Shown here piece by piece: positions 9,737 to 18,965 of a stretch of 35,866 bases of DNA (positions within the stretch are counted from its first letter, which is position 1; each line of letters opens with the position of its first letter). This stretch comes from Tabrizicola sp. Its GTDB lineage: Bacteria > Pseudomonadota > Alphaproteobacteria > Rhodobacterales > Rhodobacteraceae. The stretch spans positions 1 through 35,866 of the forward strand of contig JALOTD010000030.1 of NCBI GenBank assembly GCA_025458105.1, in the 5' to 3' direction. Position numbers and translations under genes: made by a program. The notes under the pieces were generated by a model. It saw only the letters and a program-made list of their open reading frames with translations. It had not been told where the DNA came from and did no database searches.

Positions 9737-9752
9737 TTTTTCTGTTTCGATC
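9737..9752. promoter_or_regulatory. Candidate DeoR-type operator before the regulator gene
   Basis: TTTTTCTGTTTCGATC at 9737-9752 shares the TTTC/TTTCGATC pattern found at 5278-5296 and 5399-5416. It lies about 45 bp before the regulator start. It would allow autoregulation of the DeoR-family gene. Inference from motif similarity only. Confidence 0.4.
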
Positions 9753-9794
9753 CGTTACGTTAGCGCTCGGTAAACTTCACTTCGGGGATATCCC

Positions 9795-10604
9795 TTGCTG
9801 AAACCGAAAGCTGAGGCGTCGCGTCAGGAACAAGTGACGGGGCTGTTGTCCGAACCGCGCAGGCGGCGGATTCTGGATTGGATTCAAGAGGAAGGTAGTG
9901 CCCGCGTGCGCGAACTCGCGGTCGCCTTCCAGGTGTCCGAGGCCACGATCCGGCAGGACCTCGAACGATTGGAAACCGAAGGTCAGATCACGCGGGAACA
10001 TGGCGGGGCCTTCCTGAACACTGTCCCGACCCTGGTCGGCAGCATGACGCTCCACCATCAGGAGCATATGAACGAAAAGCGGCGGATCGGCGCGCTGGCG
10101 GCGGAGCTGGTGAAGGACGGCGAGACGATCATCCTCGACGCCGGGACCACGACGACCGAAATCGCGCTGCGGTTGGTAAACCGACGCAATCTGACGGTAA
10201 TCACCAATGCCCTGAACATCGCGATGATCCTTGGCGCGGTGCCGGGGAATGCCGTGCACATGCCCGGTGGGCAGTTCAAGGCACCAACCCTGTCTCTGTC
10301 AGGGGACAAGTCAGTCGAGTATTTTCGCAATATCTTCGCTGGAAAGCTGTTCCTCGCCACCGCCGGGGTGGCGTTGGATGCGGGGCTCACCTATCCGTCC
10401 TTTGCTGACCTTCAACTGAAGGAGGCGATGATCCGGGCGGCCAGCCGGGTGTACCTCGTGGCCGACTCGACCAAGATCAACAAGTCCAGTTTCACGCGTC
10501 TAGGGTCGCTTGAATTGATCCATGCGTTCGTGACCGACAGCGGCATTACCGAAGCGGACGCAACCGCCTTCCGCAGCCGTGGTATCGAAGTGCTGATTGC
10601 GTGA
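9795..10604 (+). CDS. DeoR-family transcriptional regulator
   Basis: A 269-residue repressor-type protein. The N-terminal winged helix-turn-helix is RRRRILDWIQEEGSARVREL followed by FQVSEATIRQDLERLETEG and ITREHGGAF, the DeoR signature. The C-terminal sugar-phosphate-sensing domain includes GETIILDAGTTTTEIALRL, LTVITNALNIAMIL, FLATAGVALDAGLTY and VYLVADSTKINKSSF. The TTG at 9795 gives the full-length reading; a GTG at 9834 is an alternative start giving 256 residues. It lies 67 bp after the permease gene and probably controls the divergent isomerase and importer operons, responding to a phosphorylated sugar intermediate. Candidate operators are listed separately. Confidence 0.9.
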   Translation: MLKPKAEASRQEQVTGLLSEPRRRRILDWIQEEGSARVRELAVAFQVSEATIRQDLERLETEGQITREHGGAFLNTVPTLVGSMTLHHQEHMNEKRRIGALAAELVKDGETIILDAGTTTTEIALRLVNRRNLTVITNALNIAMILGAVPGNAVHMPGGQFKAPTLSLSGDKSVEYFRNIFAGKLFLATAGVALDAGLTYPSFADLQLKEAMIRAASRVYLVADSTKINKSSFTRLGSLELIHAFVTDSGITEADATAFRSRGIEVLIA

Positions 10605-11151
10605 GACTAACGCGCAGCGACGAACCCGGAAGGCCCATGGCGTGACGTTCCGACCGCAGGAAGATGACCAGAACTGTTTAAGGCAATGACCGTGCAATCT
10701 GCGCTGTTGCCAGACAGAGGGGTCGTGATCGGGGCGCCCTTTGCGGCCTCTCAGAGGGCGCATAACTGGGCGAGCCAGCGGCCCGTACAGGGTTGCACGC
10801 AATGCGGGCGTAGCTGCAGAAACCGCCTTTTCCGCAAAGGCGGCAGCTGCCGCGAAATCATAGGTCGTCTCAGTCTTTGTATCGGTCTGGGGAACCTGAC
10901 TTCGGTCCTGGAGGATGTTCAGGCAAGAGGCCAGAAGACGTTCTGGCCTGTTGCCGCGGCGTTGACGAAAGGGTGGACCCGGATGTTGCGCAGGGACAAC
11001 GGGGGCAAGCCCGGTCAAGCGCCAGCTTTGGACCGCAAATCGAAGCATCAGCGTTCGGCAAACAGTCAGCCACGGCCTGGACCATGCGCTCGGTCCTGAG
11101 GCGACGGCCAGGCCATAGACCGCGAAGGTCGGAGGGCACGGGGCAAGCAGG
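10605..11151. other. 547-bp intergenic region without a convincing gene
   Basis: This lies between the deoR gene (plus) and the ugpC stop (minus), so it is a convergent interval. Both strands have open frames over 130 codons here, but codon use is unconvincing, no ribosome-binding site was seen, and no known motif was recognised. A mobile-element or duplicated remnant is possible. No clear intrinsic terminator was found. Confidence 0.4.
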
Positions 11152-12264
11152 CTATTGCGCGGGAACGGGATGCGCACCGACGGCAGCGGCCTTCAGCTCG
11201 ATCCGCTTGCCGCTAGCGCCATCAAAAAAGTGGGCGTGACGCATATCCAAGGAGAGGCCGGTGACAGCGCCTTCGGACGGATGCAAGCGCGAGTCCGTCA
11301 TCAGACTGAAGGGAACGTCCTCGACCTGCAGAGTCCACAGCCGGTTAGAACCGAGATCTTCCACCATCTCGAGCCGGGCGTCGAACATCCCGTGGCCGGG
11401 AGCGCGAAGCGAAACATGCTCTGGGCGGATGCCAAGCTGCAATAGCTGACCGTCCGCGGCCTCTATGTCTAAGGGCAGTCCGATGACGGCACCGCTTTCA
11501 AGGATCACAGCCCGCCTGGCGGCACTGTATTGGCCCGGCAGGAAGTTCATCGCTGGACTGCCGATGAAGCCCGCCACATAGAGCGAAGCGGGACGGTCAT
11601 AGATTTCGGCCGGAGAGCCGACCTGTTCGATCGTTCCCTTGTTCATCACCACCAGTCGGTCGGCCAGGGTCATGCCTTCGTGCTGGTCATGGGTGACGAA
11701 AATGGAGGTGGCCTTGATCTGGTTATGGATGCGGCGGATTTCGTGGCGCATCTGAACCCTGAGTTTGGCGTCAAGGTTCGACAAGGGCTCGTCAAACAGA
11801 AACACTTTGGGCGCGCGAATGATGGCGCGGGCCATGGCGACACGCTGGCGCTGTCCACCGGAGAGCTGGCCCGGCTTGCGGTCGAGGTAGTCCGCGAGGC
11901 CCACCGACTTCGCCGTCTCAAGCACCCGCGCCGTGCGTTCAGCCTTGGGCATACCCGCGACCTTCAGTGCATAGCCGATGTTCTCGGCCACCGTCATGTG
12001 CGGGTAAAGCGCGTAGTTCTGGAACACCATGGCGCAGCCACGTTCGCGCGGTTCAAGCTGGTTGACCACGGTTCCCGCGATGGCGATCTCTCCGCCTGTG
12101 ATCTCTTCCAGCCCCGCGATCAGGCGCAGAAGCGTGGACTTGCCGCAGCCCGAGGGGCCAAGGATCACCACGAACTCGCCGTTGTGAATGTCGAGGGTGA
12201 CCCCCGCCATGATCGTGGTCTTGCCGTAGGTCTTGGTGACGTTGCGGATGGTGATTTCGGCCAT
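11152..12264 (-). CDS. ugpC: Glycerol-3-phosphate-type ABC transporter ATP-binding protein
   Basis: A 370-residue ATPase of the UgpC/MalK group. Walker A is GPSGCGKST (36-44), the signature is [15 protein letters not shown], and Walker B is [16 protein letters not shown], followed by the H-loop [14 protein letters not shown]. The C-terminal third is the TOBE/OB-type regulatory domain ([10 protein letters not shown], then [11 protein letters not shown]). The ribosome-binding site GAGGTCCCT precedes the ATG, 7 bp after the ugpE stop. It is last in the ugpBAEC-like operon and powers the two permeases. Related MalK-type ATPases are exchangeable between systems, so the symbol follows operon order. 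Confidence 0.88.
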   Translation of the reverse strand: MAEITIRNVTKTYGKTTIMAGVTLDIHNGEFVVILGPSGCGKSTLLRLIAGLEEITGGEIAIAGTVVNQLEPRERGCAMVFQNYALYPHMTVAENIGYALKVAGMPKAERTARVLETAKSVGLADYLDRKPGQLSGGQRQRVAMARAIIRAPKVFLFDEPLSNLDAKLRVQMRHEIRRIHNQIKATSIFVTHDQHEGMTLADRLVVMNKGTIEQVGSPAEIYDRPASLYVAGFIGSPAMNFLPGQYSAARRAVILESGAVIGLPLDIEAADGQLLQLGIRPEHVSLRAPGHGMFDARLEMVEDLGSNRLWTLQVEDVPFSLMTDSRLHPSEGAVTGLSLDMRHAHFFDGASGKRIELKAAAVGAHPVPAQ

Positions 12265-12271
12265 AGGGACC

Positions 12272-13201
12272 TCACTTGTCGGTATTGATCAGGCCGCGCA
12301 CGAACCAGCGCTGCATGAGGATGACGATCAGAATGGGGGGCAGCATCACGACCAGTGTCGCCGCCATGGCGAGGTGCCAAGTGGGTGTGCCGCCGCCGGT
12401 GGTCAGTTGGTCGGGGACGAGGTCTGAAAGCTGGACGACGACCATCCCATAGTTCGCACGATCCGTGACCACGAGCAGCGGCCAGAGATACTGGTTCCAG
12501 GCATAGACGAACATGATCGTGGCCAAGGCCGCGATGTTGGTCTTGGAGAGCGGGATCAGGATGTCCCACAGAAACCGTAGGGGCCCCGCCCCGTCCATCC
12601 GCGCGGCCTCGACCAGTTCATCGGGGATCGTCAGGAAGAACTGGCGATATAGGAACGTACCCGTGGCCGTGGCGACGAGCGGAAGGATCAGCCCGGTGTA
12701 TGAGTTGAGGAGATTCCATTCCAGGCTTACCTCGACCCCGGACAATGTGTTCAGCAGCCACGAGATCCCGGTCCAGTCCATGATCGTCTGGAAGGGCGAC
12801 AGGGCGTTGGCGGCCACCGCATAGGTCGGGACGATCCGCACTTCGAGGGGCAGCATCAGGGTAATGAAGATCGCCCAGAAGATCACCACGCGACCGCGGA
12901 ACTGGAAGAAGACCAGTGCGAAGGCGGTGATGCAGGCCAACGTGATCTTGCCCACCACGACGCCGATGGCGACGATGAACGAATTGACGAACTTCTGCCC
13001 GAAGTCCGACTGCGCCCAGGCCTCGGTCAGGTTCGGGATCAGCTGGTCGCCCGGCCAGAATTCGACCGGGGCAGAGTTGACGGCCTGCAGATCGTGCGTT
13101 GCGGCGACGAAGGCCAGCCAGATCGGGACCAGGATCAGCACGAGGCCGAAGGCCAGGATCACGTGCGTGGCGATGTTCAGGACGGGGGTGCGTTCGATCA
13201 T
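12272..13201 (-). CDS. ugpE: Glycerol-3-phosphate-type ABC transporter permease (UgpE-like)
   Basis: A 309-residue inner-membrane permease of the MalG/UgpE type. It has six or so hydrophobic segments, starting with a helix at about 9-29 ([20 protein letters not shown]). The segment [21 protein letters not shown] precedes the EAA loop [22 protein letters not shown], which docks to the ATPase. [16 protein letters not shown] and a C-terminal [12 protein letters not shown] are typical UgpE features. AAGGGG upstream of the ATG can serve as ribosome-binding site. It is one of two permeases that should form the heterodimeric channel with UgpA. Confidence 0.88.
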   Translation of the reverse strand: MIERTPVLNIATHVILAFGLVLILVPIWLAFVAATHDLQAVNSAPVEFWPGDQLIPNLTEAWAQSDFGQKFVNSFIVAIGVVVGKITLACITAFALVFFQFRGRVVIFWAIFITLMLPLEVRIVPTYAVAANALSPFQTIMDWTGISWLLNTLSGVEVSLEWNLLNSYTGLILPLVATATGTFLYRQFFLTIPDELVEAARMDGAGPLRFLWDILIPLSKTNIAALATIMFVYAWNQYLWPLLVVTDRANYGMVVVQLSDLVPDQLTTGGGTPTWHLAMAATLVVMLPPILIVILMQRWFVRGLINTDK

Positions 13202-13210
13202 GATGGCCCC

Positions 13211-14092
13211 TTACGTGTAGTGCACGCGCCGCTCGATGTAGCGGAACTGGATGAAGGTCAGCGCCATGACGAGGCACATCAGGATGATGGATTGGGCGGC
13301 GGCACCGGAGTAGTCAAAGCCCCGAAAGCCGTCGGAATAGATCTTGTAGACCATGAGGTCGGTGGCCCGGAATGGCCCGCCGCCGGTCAGGGTGTCGACG
13401 ATCCCGAAGCTGTCGGTGAAGCTGTCGGTGATGTTGATGACCAGAAGGAAGAAGAAGGTCGGGGTGAGGAGCGGCAGTTGCAGGTCCAGCATCCGGCGCA
13501 AGGGGCGCGCACCGTCCATCGCGGCGGCCTCGGTCAGGCTGCGGGGGATGGATTGCAGGGCGGCGAGGAAGAAGATGAAGCTGTAAGCCACCTGCTTCCA
13601 CGCGCCGGCGATGACGATTGCCGTGACGGCTTGCCAGGGGTATTTCGACAGGTCCCACCAGCCGGGGGCCAGCGTGTTGATGAAGCTGAAGATGCCCGCG
13701 CCGGGGTTGAAGACGAACTGGAAGGCAAGGCCAACGGCGGGGGCGGCGACCGCATAGGGCCAGATGATCCCCACGCGCCAGACCCTGTAGCCCGCAAGCT
13801 GGCGGTCGACGAAAAGCGCCAGCGTCAGCGCCATCCCCATCGCCAACACCGTCGTCGCCAGCGCGTAGATCACCGAGACCCGCACCGAACCCCAATAGTA
13901 GGGGTCCGACAGCACTTTGCGGAAGTTCTCGAAACCGACCCAGGTGTTGCCACCGCCCCAGGGCTGTTCCAGCGTGAAGGCCCAGTAGAGGGCCTGTGCC
14001 GACGGCCAGTAGAAGAAGGTGAAGATCACCAGAAGCTGAGGTGCCAGAAGCAGGGGCACGATCCAGCTGAACTTGAAATGGGCGCGGCGCAT
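13211..14092 (-). CDS. ugpA: Glycerol-3-phosphate-type ABC transporter permease (UgpA-like)
   Basis: A 293-residue inner-membrane permease of the MalF/UgpA type. The N-terminal helix is IVPLLLAPQLLVIFTFFYWP. NTWVGFENFRKVLSDPYYW follows as the periplasmic segment, then several helices. The EAA motif IPRSLTEAAAMDGARPLRRM contacts the ATPase, and a DTLTGGGPFRATDLMVYKIY segment typical of UgpA comes near the end. It is 9 bp upstream of ugpE and separated from ugpB by a 72-bp gap with a hairpin. Together with UgpE it forms the translocation path. Confidence 0.88.
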   Translation of the reverse strand: MRRAHFKFSWIVPLLLAPQLLVIFTFFYWPSAQALYWAFTLEQPWGGGNTWVGFENFRKVLSDPYYWGSVRVSVIYALATTVLAMGMALTLALFVDRQLAGYRVWRVGIIWPYAVAAPAVGLAFQFVFNPGAGIFSFINTLAPGWWDLSKYPWQAVTAIVIAGAWKQVAYSFIFFLAALQSIPRSLTEAAAMDGARPLRRMLDLQLPLLTPTFFFLLVINITDSFTDSFGIVDTLTGGGPFRATDLMVYKIYSDGFRGFDYSGAAAQSIILMCLVMALTFIQFRYIERRVHYT

Positions 14093-14114
14093 GGGTCCCT
14101 CCGGCAGAATGGAC

Positions 14115-14141
14115 CGGGCGCGGCGGTCGCGGCCGCGCCCG
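14115..14141 (-). terminator. Intercistronic hairpin between ugpB and ugpA
   Basis: A 10-bp GC stem (14115-14124 with 14132-14141) with a 7-nt loop lies just after the ugpB stop in the direction of transcription. No T-run follows. Like the hairpins at 6465-6496 and 20708-20734, it sits after the binding-protein gene, where partial termination or 3'-end protection would give excess binding protein. Confidence 0.55.
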
Positions 14142-14164
14142 ATTTCTCGTAGAAGAATTGTCTG

Positions 14165-15490
14165 TTACGGGAAGGACTTGCCCGCGTATGTCTGGGCAAA
14201 GCGCGCCAGCTGTTCATTGCCCCGGGCAACAGCGGTATCCAGCGCCTCTTTCATCGTTTTCTGGCCTGCCAACGCCGCTTCGACCTCGGCGGTCCATTCC
14301 GCGCGGATCTGGATCATGCCGCCCAGACGGATGCCGCGGGTCAGCTCGGTCGGTTCCGTGTAGGTCAGCGACTTCATCGCGATGTCGCGATTGATGAAGG
14401 GTTCTTTGGCGTAGAAGCCTTCTGCCAGCAGAGCCTCATAGGTTGATTTCGTCACCGGGATATAGCCCGTGTTTTCCAGCAGGAACTGCTGCTCTTCCTT
14501 GGTCGCAAGGAAGGCTAGATAGGCCGCCGCCGCCTTGTATTCGTCCTCGGTCTTGCCCGACAACACCCAGAGCGACGCGCCGCCGACAACAGTGTTGTGA
14601 CGTTCGACCCCTTCGTAGGTCGGGATGATTTGCACGTCCCAGCCAAAGGCTGGCTTCAGCTTGTGGATCGTGTTGTGATCCGCGATCGACGAGAAGAAGA
14701 CCGAGCATTCGCCTTCGACGAAGCTGTCGCGCGCCGTCTTGCCGGCCGCCTGGGTGCGCAGCATGGCGTAGCCCTCGGTCATCCAACGCTGGATGTTCTC
14801 CATGTGCTGGACGTGCAGCGTGGTGTTGAACAGAAGCTCGGTGTCGAGCCCGTCATAGCCGTTGTTGTTGGAAGCGACCGGGATATTGTGCGCCATTGAG
14901 AACTGCTCAAGGTCAATCCAGGACGACGGCGCATAAGCCAGCGAGCACGCCTGGCCCGAAGCCTTCAACGCCTTGAACGCCTCTTCCATGCCTTCCCAGG
15001 TCACCGGCGCCTCGGTGATGCCCGCCTTGGAGAAGTGATCCTTGTTGAAGTAGTAGACCGGAGTCGACGAGTTCCACGGCATCGAGAAGAACTCGCCCGA
15101 CTTCGACGAATAATAGTTGGCGATACCGGGGAAATAGTCGGCCCAGTCGACCGCCACACCGGTGTCGGCCATCAGCTTCGTGACCGGATAGAACTCGCCC
15201 GACAGCATCAGGTCGGCAGTGCCCGCGTCGAAGCTTTGCAGCAGCGTCGGGTGCTTGCCCGCGCGGAAAGCGGCGATGGTGTTCTGCACGGCCTTTTCAT
15301 AGCCGTCCTGGCCGACGCAGACGGCCTCGTATTGATCCTGAGCGGCGTTGAAGCGGTTGCAGGTCTCGGCCACCACGGCGCCAAGATCGCCAGTCAGGCC
15401 ATACCAGTATTCGAACTTGATCTTTTCGGCGGAGGCCGATCCGGCAGTGGCCAAAAGGGCCAGCGCGGCGGTCGCAAGCTTCTGGGTCAT
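14165..15490 (-). CDS. ugpB: Glycerol-3-phosphate-type ABC transporter substrate-binding protein
   Basis: A 441-residue family-1 extracellular solute-binding protein. The signal peptide covers about 1-21 (MTQKLATAALALLATAGSASA). The mature N terminus KIKFEYWYGLTGDLGAVVAE closely follows the UgpB pattern. SFDAGTADLMLSGEFYPV, FFSMPWNSSTPVYYFNKDHF and HNTVVGGASLWVLSGK match ligand-pocket regions of UgpB homologues. GGAGATAGGGAAG precedes the start as ribosome-binding site. It is the first gene of the ugpBAEC-type operon. Ligand could be sn-glycerol-3-phosphate or glycerophosphocholine; sequence alone does not separate them. Confidence 0.88.
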   Translation of the reverse strand: MTQKLATAALALLATAGSASAEKIKFEYWYGLTGDLGAVVAETCNRFNAAQDQYEAVCVGQDGYEKAVQNTIAAFRAGKHPTLLQSFDAGTADLMLSGEFYPVTKLMADTGVAVDWADYFPGIANYYSSKSGEFFSMPWNSSTPVYYFNKDHFSKAGITEAPVTWEGMEEAFKALKASGQACSLAYAPSSWIDLEQFSMAHNIPVASNNNGYDGLDTELLFNTTLHVQHMENIQRWMTEGYAMLRTQAAGKTARDSFVEGECSVFFSSIADHNTIHKLKPAFGWDVQIIPTYEGVERHNTVVGGASLWVLSGKTEDEYKAAAAYLAFLATKEEQQFLLENTGYIPVTKSTYEALLAEGFYAKEPFINRDIAMKSLTYTEPTELTRGIRLGGMIQIRAEWTAEVEAALAGQKTMKEALDTAVARGNEQLARFAQTYAGKSFP

Positions 15491-15559
15491 CTTCCCTATC
15501 TCCGTATTGGTGGGCTGCGATGATGCAACGCGCGACTTATGCGGGGATTCGATGACAGA

Positions 15560-15646
15560 TTGACGACGGCTTCCTATATTAAATTATTCTATTACAATAA
15601 CTTACTTCAAGACTACGTAACCCCTCCCCTCTCGCGAAGGGGTTAC
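15560..15646 (-). promoter_or_regulatory. AT-rich putative ugpB promoter and adjacent inverted repeat
   Basis: In the 185-bp gap upstream of ugpB, 15571-15605 is strikingly AT-rich for this genome and is the likely promoter. Next to it GTAACCCCT (15617-15625) and AGGGGTTAC (15638-15646) form a perfect 9-bp inverted repeat with a 12-nt spacer. It may be a terminator for the phosphoesterase gene or an operator for ugpB. No T-run follows it on the minus strand, which weakens the terminator reading. Confidence 0.45.
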
Positions 15647-15675
15647 AGCAAAGCAGAACTCAGCGTGCCTGGATC

Positions 15676-16470
15676 TTAGTGAAACAGGCCCGGGGCAAGT
15701 GTCAGATGCCGGTCGGAGTGATCCTGAAAGTGCACGGTCACGCCGTCGGGATGGGTAAGTACCACGAGCATTTGGGCAGGACCCTCCAGCTGGCGCTGGC
15801 GGCCCGGCACGCCCGGGACATGCGGACTTACCGAATAATGCGACCCGGCAAGAGTGGTCATGGGAATGCCTCGCCAGAGCGCAGCACTCGGCAGGTGGAC
15901 ATGCCCGGCTATGACCTGCCGAATGTCAGGGTGGCGCTGAAGCGTTGCCTGATAGTCTTCGGTATTCTCGAGGATGATCTCGTCCACCGGCAGCGACAGC
16001 GGGTTCGCGTGATGGTGCTGCACGATGATGACGGGGCGGTCTTCGGCCTCGTCCAGTCGCGCGGCCAGCCAGTCCAGGCGGCCCCGACACAGTCGCCCGC
16101 CGACCAGACCGGGCTCGGTGGTGTCAAGCAGGATGACCCGATACCCGTCCGCATCCAGCACCAGCGACACACGGCCCTGCGGGTCGTCAAGTTCCGTGCC
16201 GAACACGGCCAGGAAAGCTGCGCGGTCGTCATGGTTGCCCAGCGTTAGGTGAACCGGCATCGGCATCTGGACAAGGAGGTTGCGCAGGTGATGGTAAGCC
16301 GCAACCTCGCCCTGATCGGCCAAATCTCCGGCCAATAGGACAAAAGCCGCATCGGCATGGTCGCGTCGGATCGTCTCAAGGGCTTCGGACGTCCGCGCCC
16401 CGGTATCCAGGCCGTTGACAGGCTGCCCCGGAGGACCGAGGTGCAGGTCGGACAGGACCACGAACTTCAT
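15676..16470 (-). CDS. Metallophosphoesterase, putative glycerophosphodiesterase (GpdQ/CpdA-like)
   Basis: A 264-residue binuclear-metal phosphoesterase of the class III cyclic-nucleotide phosphodiesterase/GpdQ group, with no signal peptide. All metal and catalytic motifs are visible: DLH (8-10), GDLAD (Asp 49), GNHDD (79-82), the QHHH histidine cluster (151-154) and GHVH (189-192). Start ATG 16470 was chosen because the first strand MKFVVLSDLH then begins the protein and the ATG overlaps the upstream stop as ATGA. It is translated together with the TIM-barrel gene and lies directly before ugpBAEC on the same strand. Hydrolysis of imported glycerophosphodiesters to glycerol-3-phosphate would fit. 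A cAMP phosphodiesterase role is the main alternative. Confidence 0.82.
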   Translation of the reverse strand: MKFVVLSDLHLGPPGQPVNGLDTGARTSEALETIRRDHADAAFVLLAGDLADQGEVAAYHHLRNLLVQMPMPVHLTLGNHDDRAAFLAVFGTELDDPQGRVSLVLDADGYRVILLDTTEPGLVGGRLCRGRLDWLAARLDEAEDRPVIIVQHHHANPLSLPVDEIILENTEDYQATLQRHPDIRQVIAGHVHLPSAALWRGIPMTTLAGSHYSVSPHVPGVPGRQRQLEGPAQMLVVLTHPDGVTVHFQDHSDRHLTLAPGLFH

Positions 16471-17285
16471 TCCGCCAGCCCCAGTGAATTCAGATAGAGC
16501 GCCGAAGGGATCACACCAGCCTTGTCGCGCAGCTCCAGGATCAGACGAGGGTTTGCCCCGCTCTTGGCGATCGCATCGAAGACCGAGGGCCACAGGATTG
16601 TGCCATGCCCGATCTGCCAGTGCCGGTCGGCAAACCCGTCAGCGTCCTGCAGATGCACATGGCCCAAACGCGACCCAGCGGCGCGAATGAAGAAATCCAC
16701 CGGCGGCGCGCCGGTCGAGACATGTGCGTAATGCGCGTGGCCGGTATCGACCGAAAGCTCCAGCGCCTGCCAGTCAAGCGCCTCGCAAAGCATGACGCGG
16801 TCACTGGGCTCGATGTCCTCGATGTTTTCAAGAACGAGAGTCACGCCCATGTCGCTGGCCCTGGTCAGTGCCGCGACAAGTGTATCGCGAGCTGCAGACA
16901 GCATACGCTCGGTGTCGGCGGGATAGAGGCCGCGGTGATTGTAACCCCAGGTGGTGAAAGGTGAATGGATCACGATGTGGGTGCCGTTGATCGCGGCGCA
17001 GACATCCAGCGCCTGGTCCATACGGCGCGCCACGACGCGGCGCACATCCGGGTCGTAGGACGCGATTGTGAAGCCCCAGAACGGCCCATGGATCCCGCGT
17101 CGCCCTTGGTGGCCATCAAGAAGCCTGTTCACCTCTGAAGCAAGACCAGACCAGTCGCTGTCCAAAACCTCGGCATCTACGAAGTGCTGCAGTTCGAGGT
17201 CGCGCGGAGCCTCGCGCAGCCAGTTGACATGGGAAGCAAGGCTTTTGCGGCACAGAGCAGCGCCAAGGATCGGAAGGGAAGTCAT
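16467..17285 (-). CDS. Sugar phosphate isomerase/epimerase-type TIM-barrel protein
   Basis: A 272-residue protein of the xylose isomerase-like TIM-barrel fold (AP endonuclease family 2). Landmarks are IHGPFWGF, THIVIHSPFTTWGYNHRG, the strand LVLENIEDIEPS with a likely metal-binding Glu, LSVDTGHAHYAH (Asp and His), LGHVHLQDADG (His) and LILELRDK (final Glu). These form the usual divalent-metal site. Start ATG 17285 gives the N-terminal strand LPILGAALCR; upstream in-frame sequence is not protein-like. The reaction cannot be predicted: this fold includes isomerases, epimerases, dehydratases and endonuclease IV. Overlap with the phosphoesterase gene suggests a joint pathway. Confidence 0.75.
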   Translation of the reverse strand: MTSLPILGAALCRKSLASHVNWLREAPRDLELQHFVDAEVLDSDWSGLASEVNRLLDGHQGRRGIHGPFWGFTIASYDPDVRRVVARRMDQALDVCAAINGTHIVIHSPFTTWGYNHRGLYPADTERMLSAARDTLVAALTRASDMGVTLVLENIEDIEPSDRVMLCEALDWQALELSVDTGHAHYAHVSTGAPPVDFFIRAAGSRLGHVHLQDADGFADRHWQIGHGTILWPSVFDAIAKSGANPRLILELRDKAGVIPSALYLNSLGLAE

Positions 17286-17709
17286 CGAGTGAATCCTGTG
17301 TTGGTATCGCGCGAAGGCTGCCCCGACCGGGCAACACAACTGTTCGACTTCGGTGACAGCTTGACGAAGAGTCGGTAACGAATGCCGCATCGATCCGTGA
17401 CCCGTCGTCAGGCCAGTCGGCAGCTTCGGGCGGACGCAAGTGCATGGATTCGGCTGTGGGCCATCTCTTTGCCTCGGCCAGCCGTTCGGTTTCCACAGTC
17501 TTTCAAGTCGCCGTCTCTGCCAGAGTCACGCCCGAATGCGACGTCGACCACACTCCGTTCGCCAAACTGGAAGCGAACCTTTGCCGGAAGCGCGGGTCGC
17601 ACATTGGCGACAGCTGAGCCGGGCCCGCCCCGGCACGACGTTTCCCCGCGAGTTTTGGCCATCAAACGCCGTGAATGTTCGCCATGCCAGAGTTGCTTAG
17701 AACTGCGCC
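17286..17709. other. Divergent intergenic region, mostly unexplained
   Basis: About 420 bp between the leftward TIM-barrel gene and the rightward ABC ATPase promoter. It must hold the promoter of the TIM-barrel/phosphoesterase operon, but no clear -35/-10 pair was recognised. Open frames on both strands lack ribosome-binding sites and recognisable motifs. No RNA gene was seen. Confidence 0.35.
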
Positions 17710-17740
17710 TTGACATCGGGTAATAACCCGAAACTATGAT
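17710..17740 (+). promoter_or_regulatory. Promoter with embedded palindromic operator, ABC ATPase gene
   Basis: TTGACA (17710-17715) is a consensus -35. TATGAT (17735-17740) is a good -10 with a long 19-bp spacer. The spacer contains the perfect inverted repeat TCGGGT-AATA-ACCCGA (17716-17731). A protein bound there would block polymerase directly. The ATPase start lies 23 bp downstream of the -10. Confidence 0.55.
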
Positions 17741-17762
17741 GCAATCGGAGGCGGAGGCGGAA

Positions 17763-18830
<1,068 letters not shown>

Positions 18831-18832
18831 GC

Positions 18833-18900
18833 GCGGAGTTTTCGAAAACTCCGCACCGGAGCCTTTGAAGGCTCCGGTCCGATTTCGTCGAAGAAATCGG
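18833..18900. repeat. Three consecutive palindromes between convergent genes
   Basis: Three palindromes lie almost end to end. The first (18833-18854) is a perfect 22-bp palindrome with half-site GCGGAGTTTTC. The second (18856-18877) has CCGGAGCCTT and AAGGCTCCGG around TG. The third (18879-18900) has CCGATTTC and GAAATCGG around six bases. They fill the gap between the ATPase stop (18830) and the permease stop (18966). Hairpins in either transcript would serve as a bidirectional terminator. REP-like repetitive elements are another reading. Confidence 0.65.
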
Positions 18901-18965
18901 GGCCCGGTTTCAGCCTGTGATGAAGGCGGAAGGCGTCTCTTTTTGATCGCTCGACGAGCGGCCGA

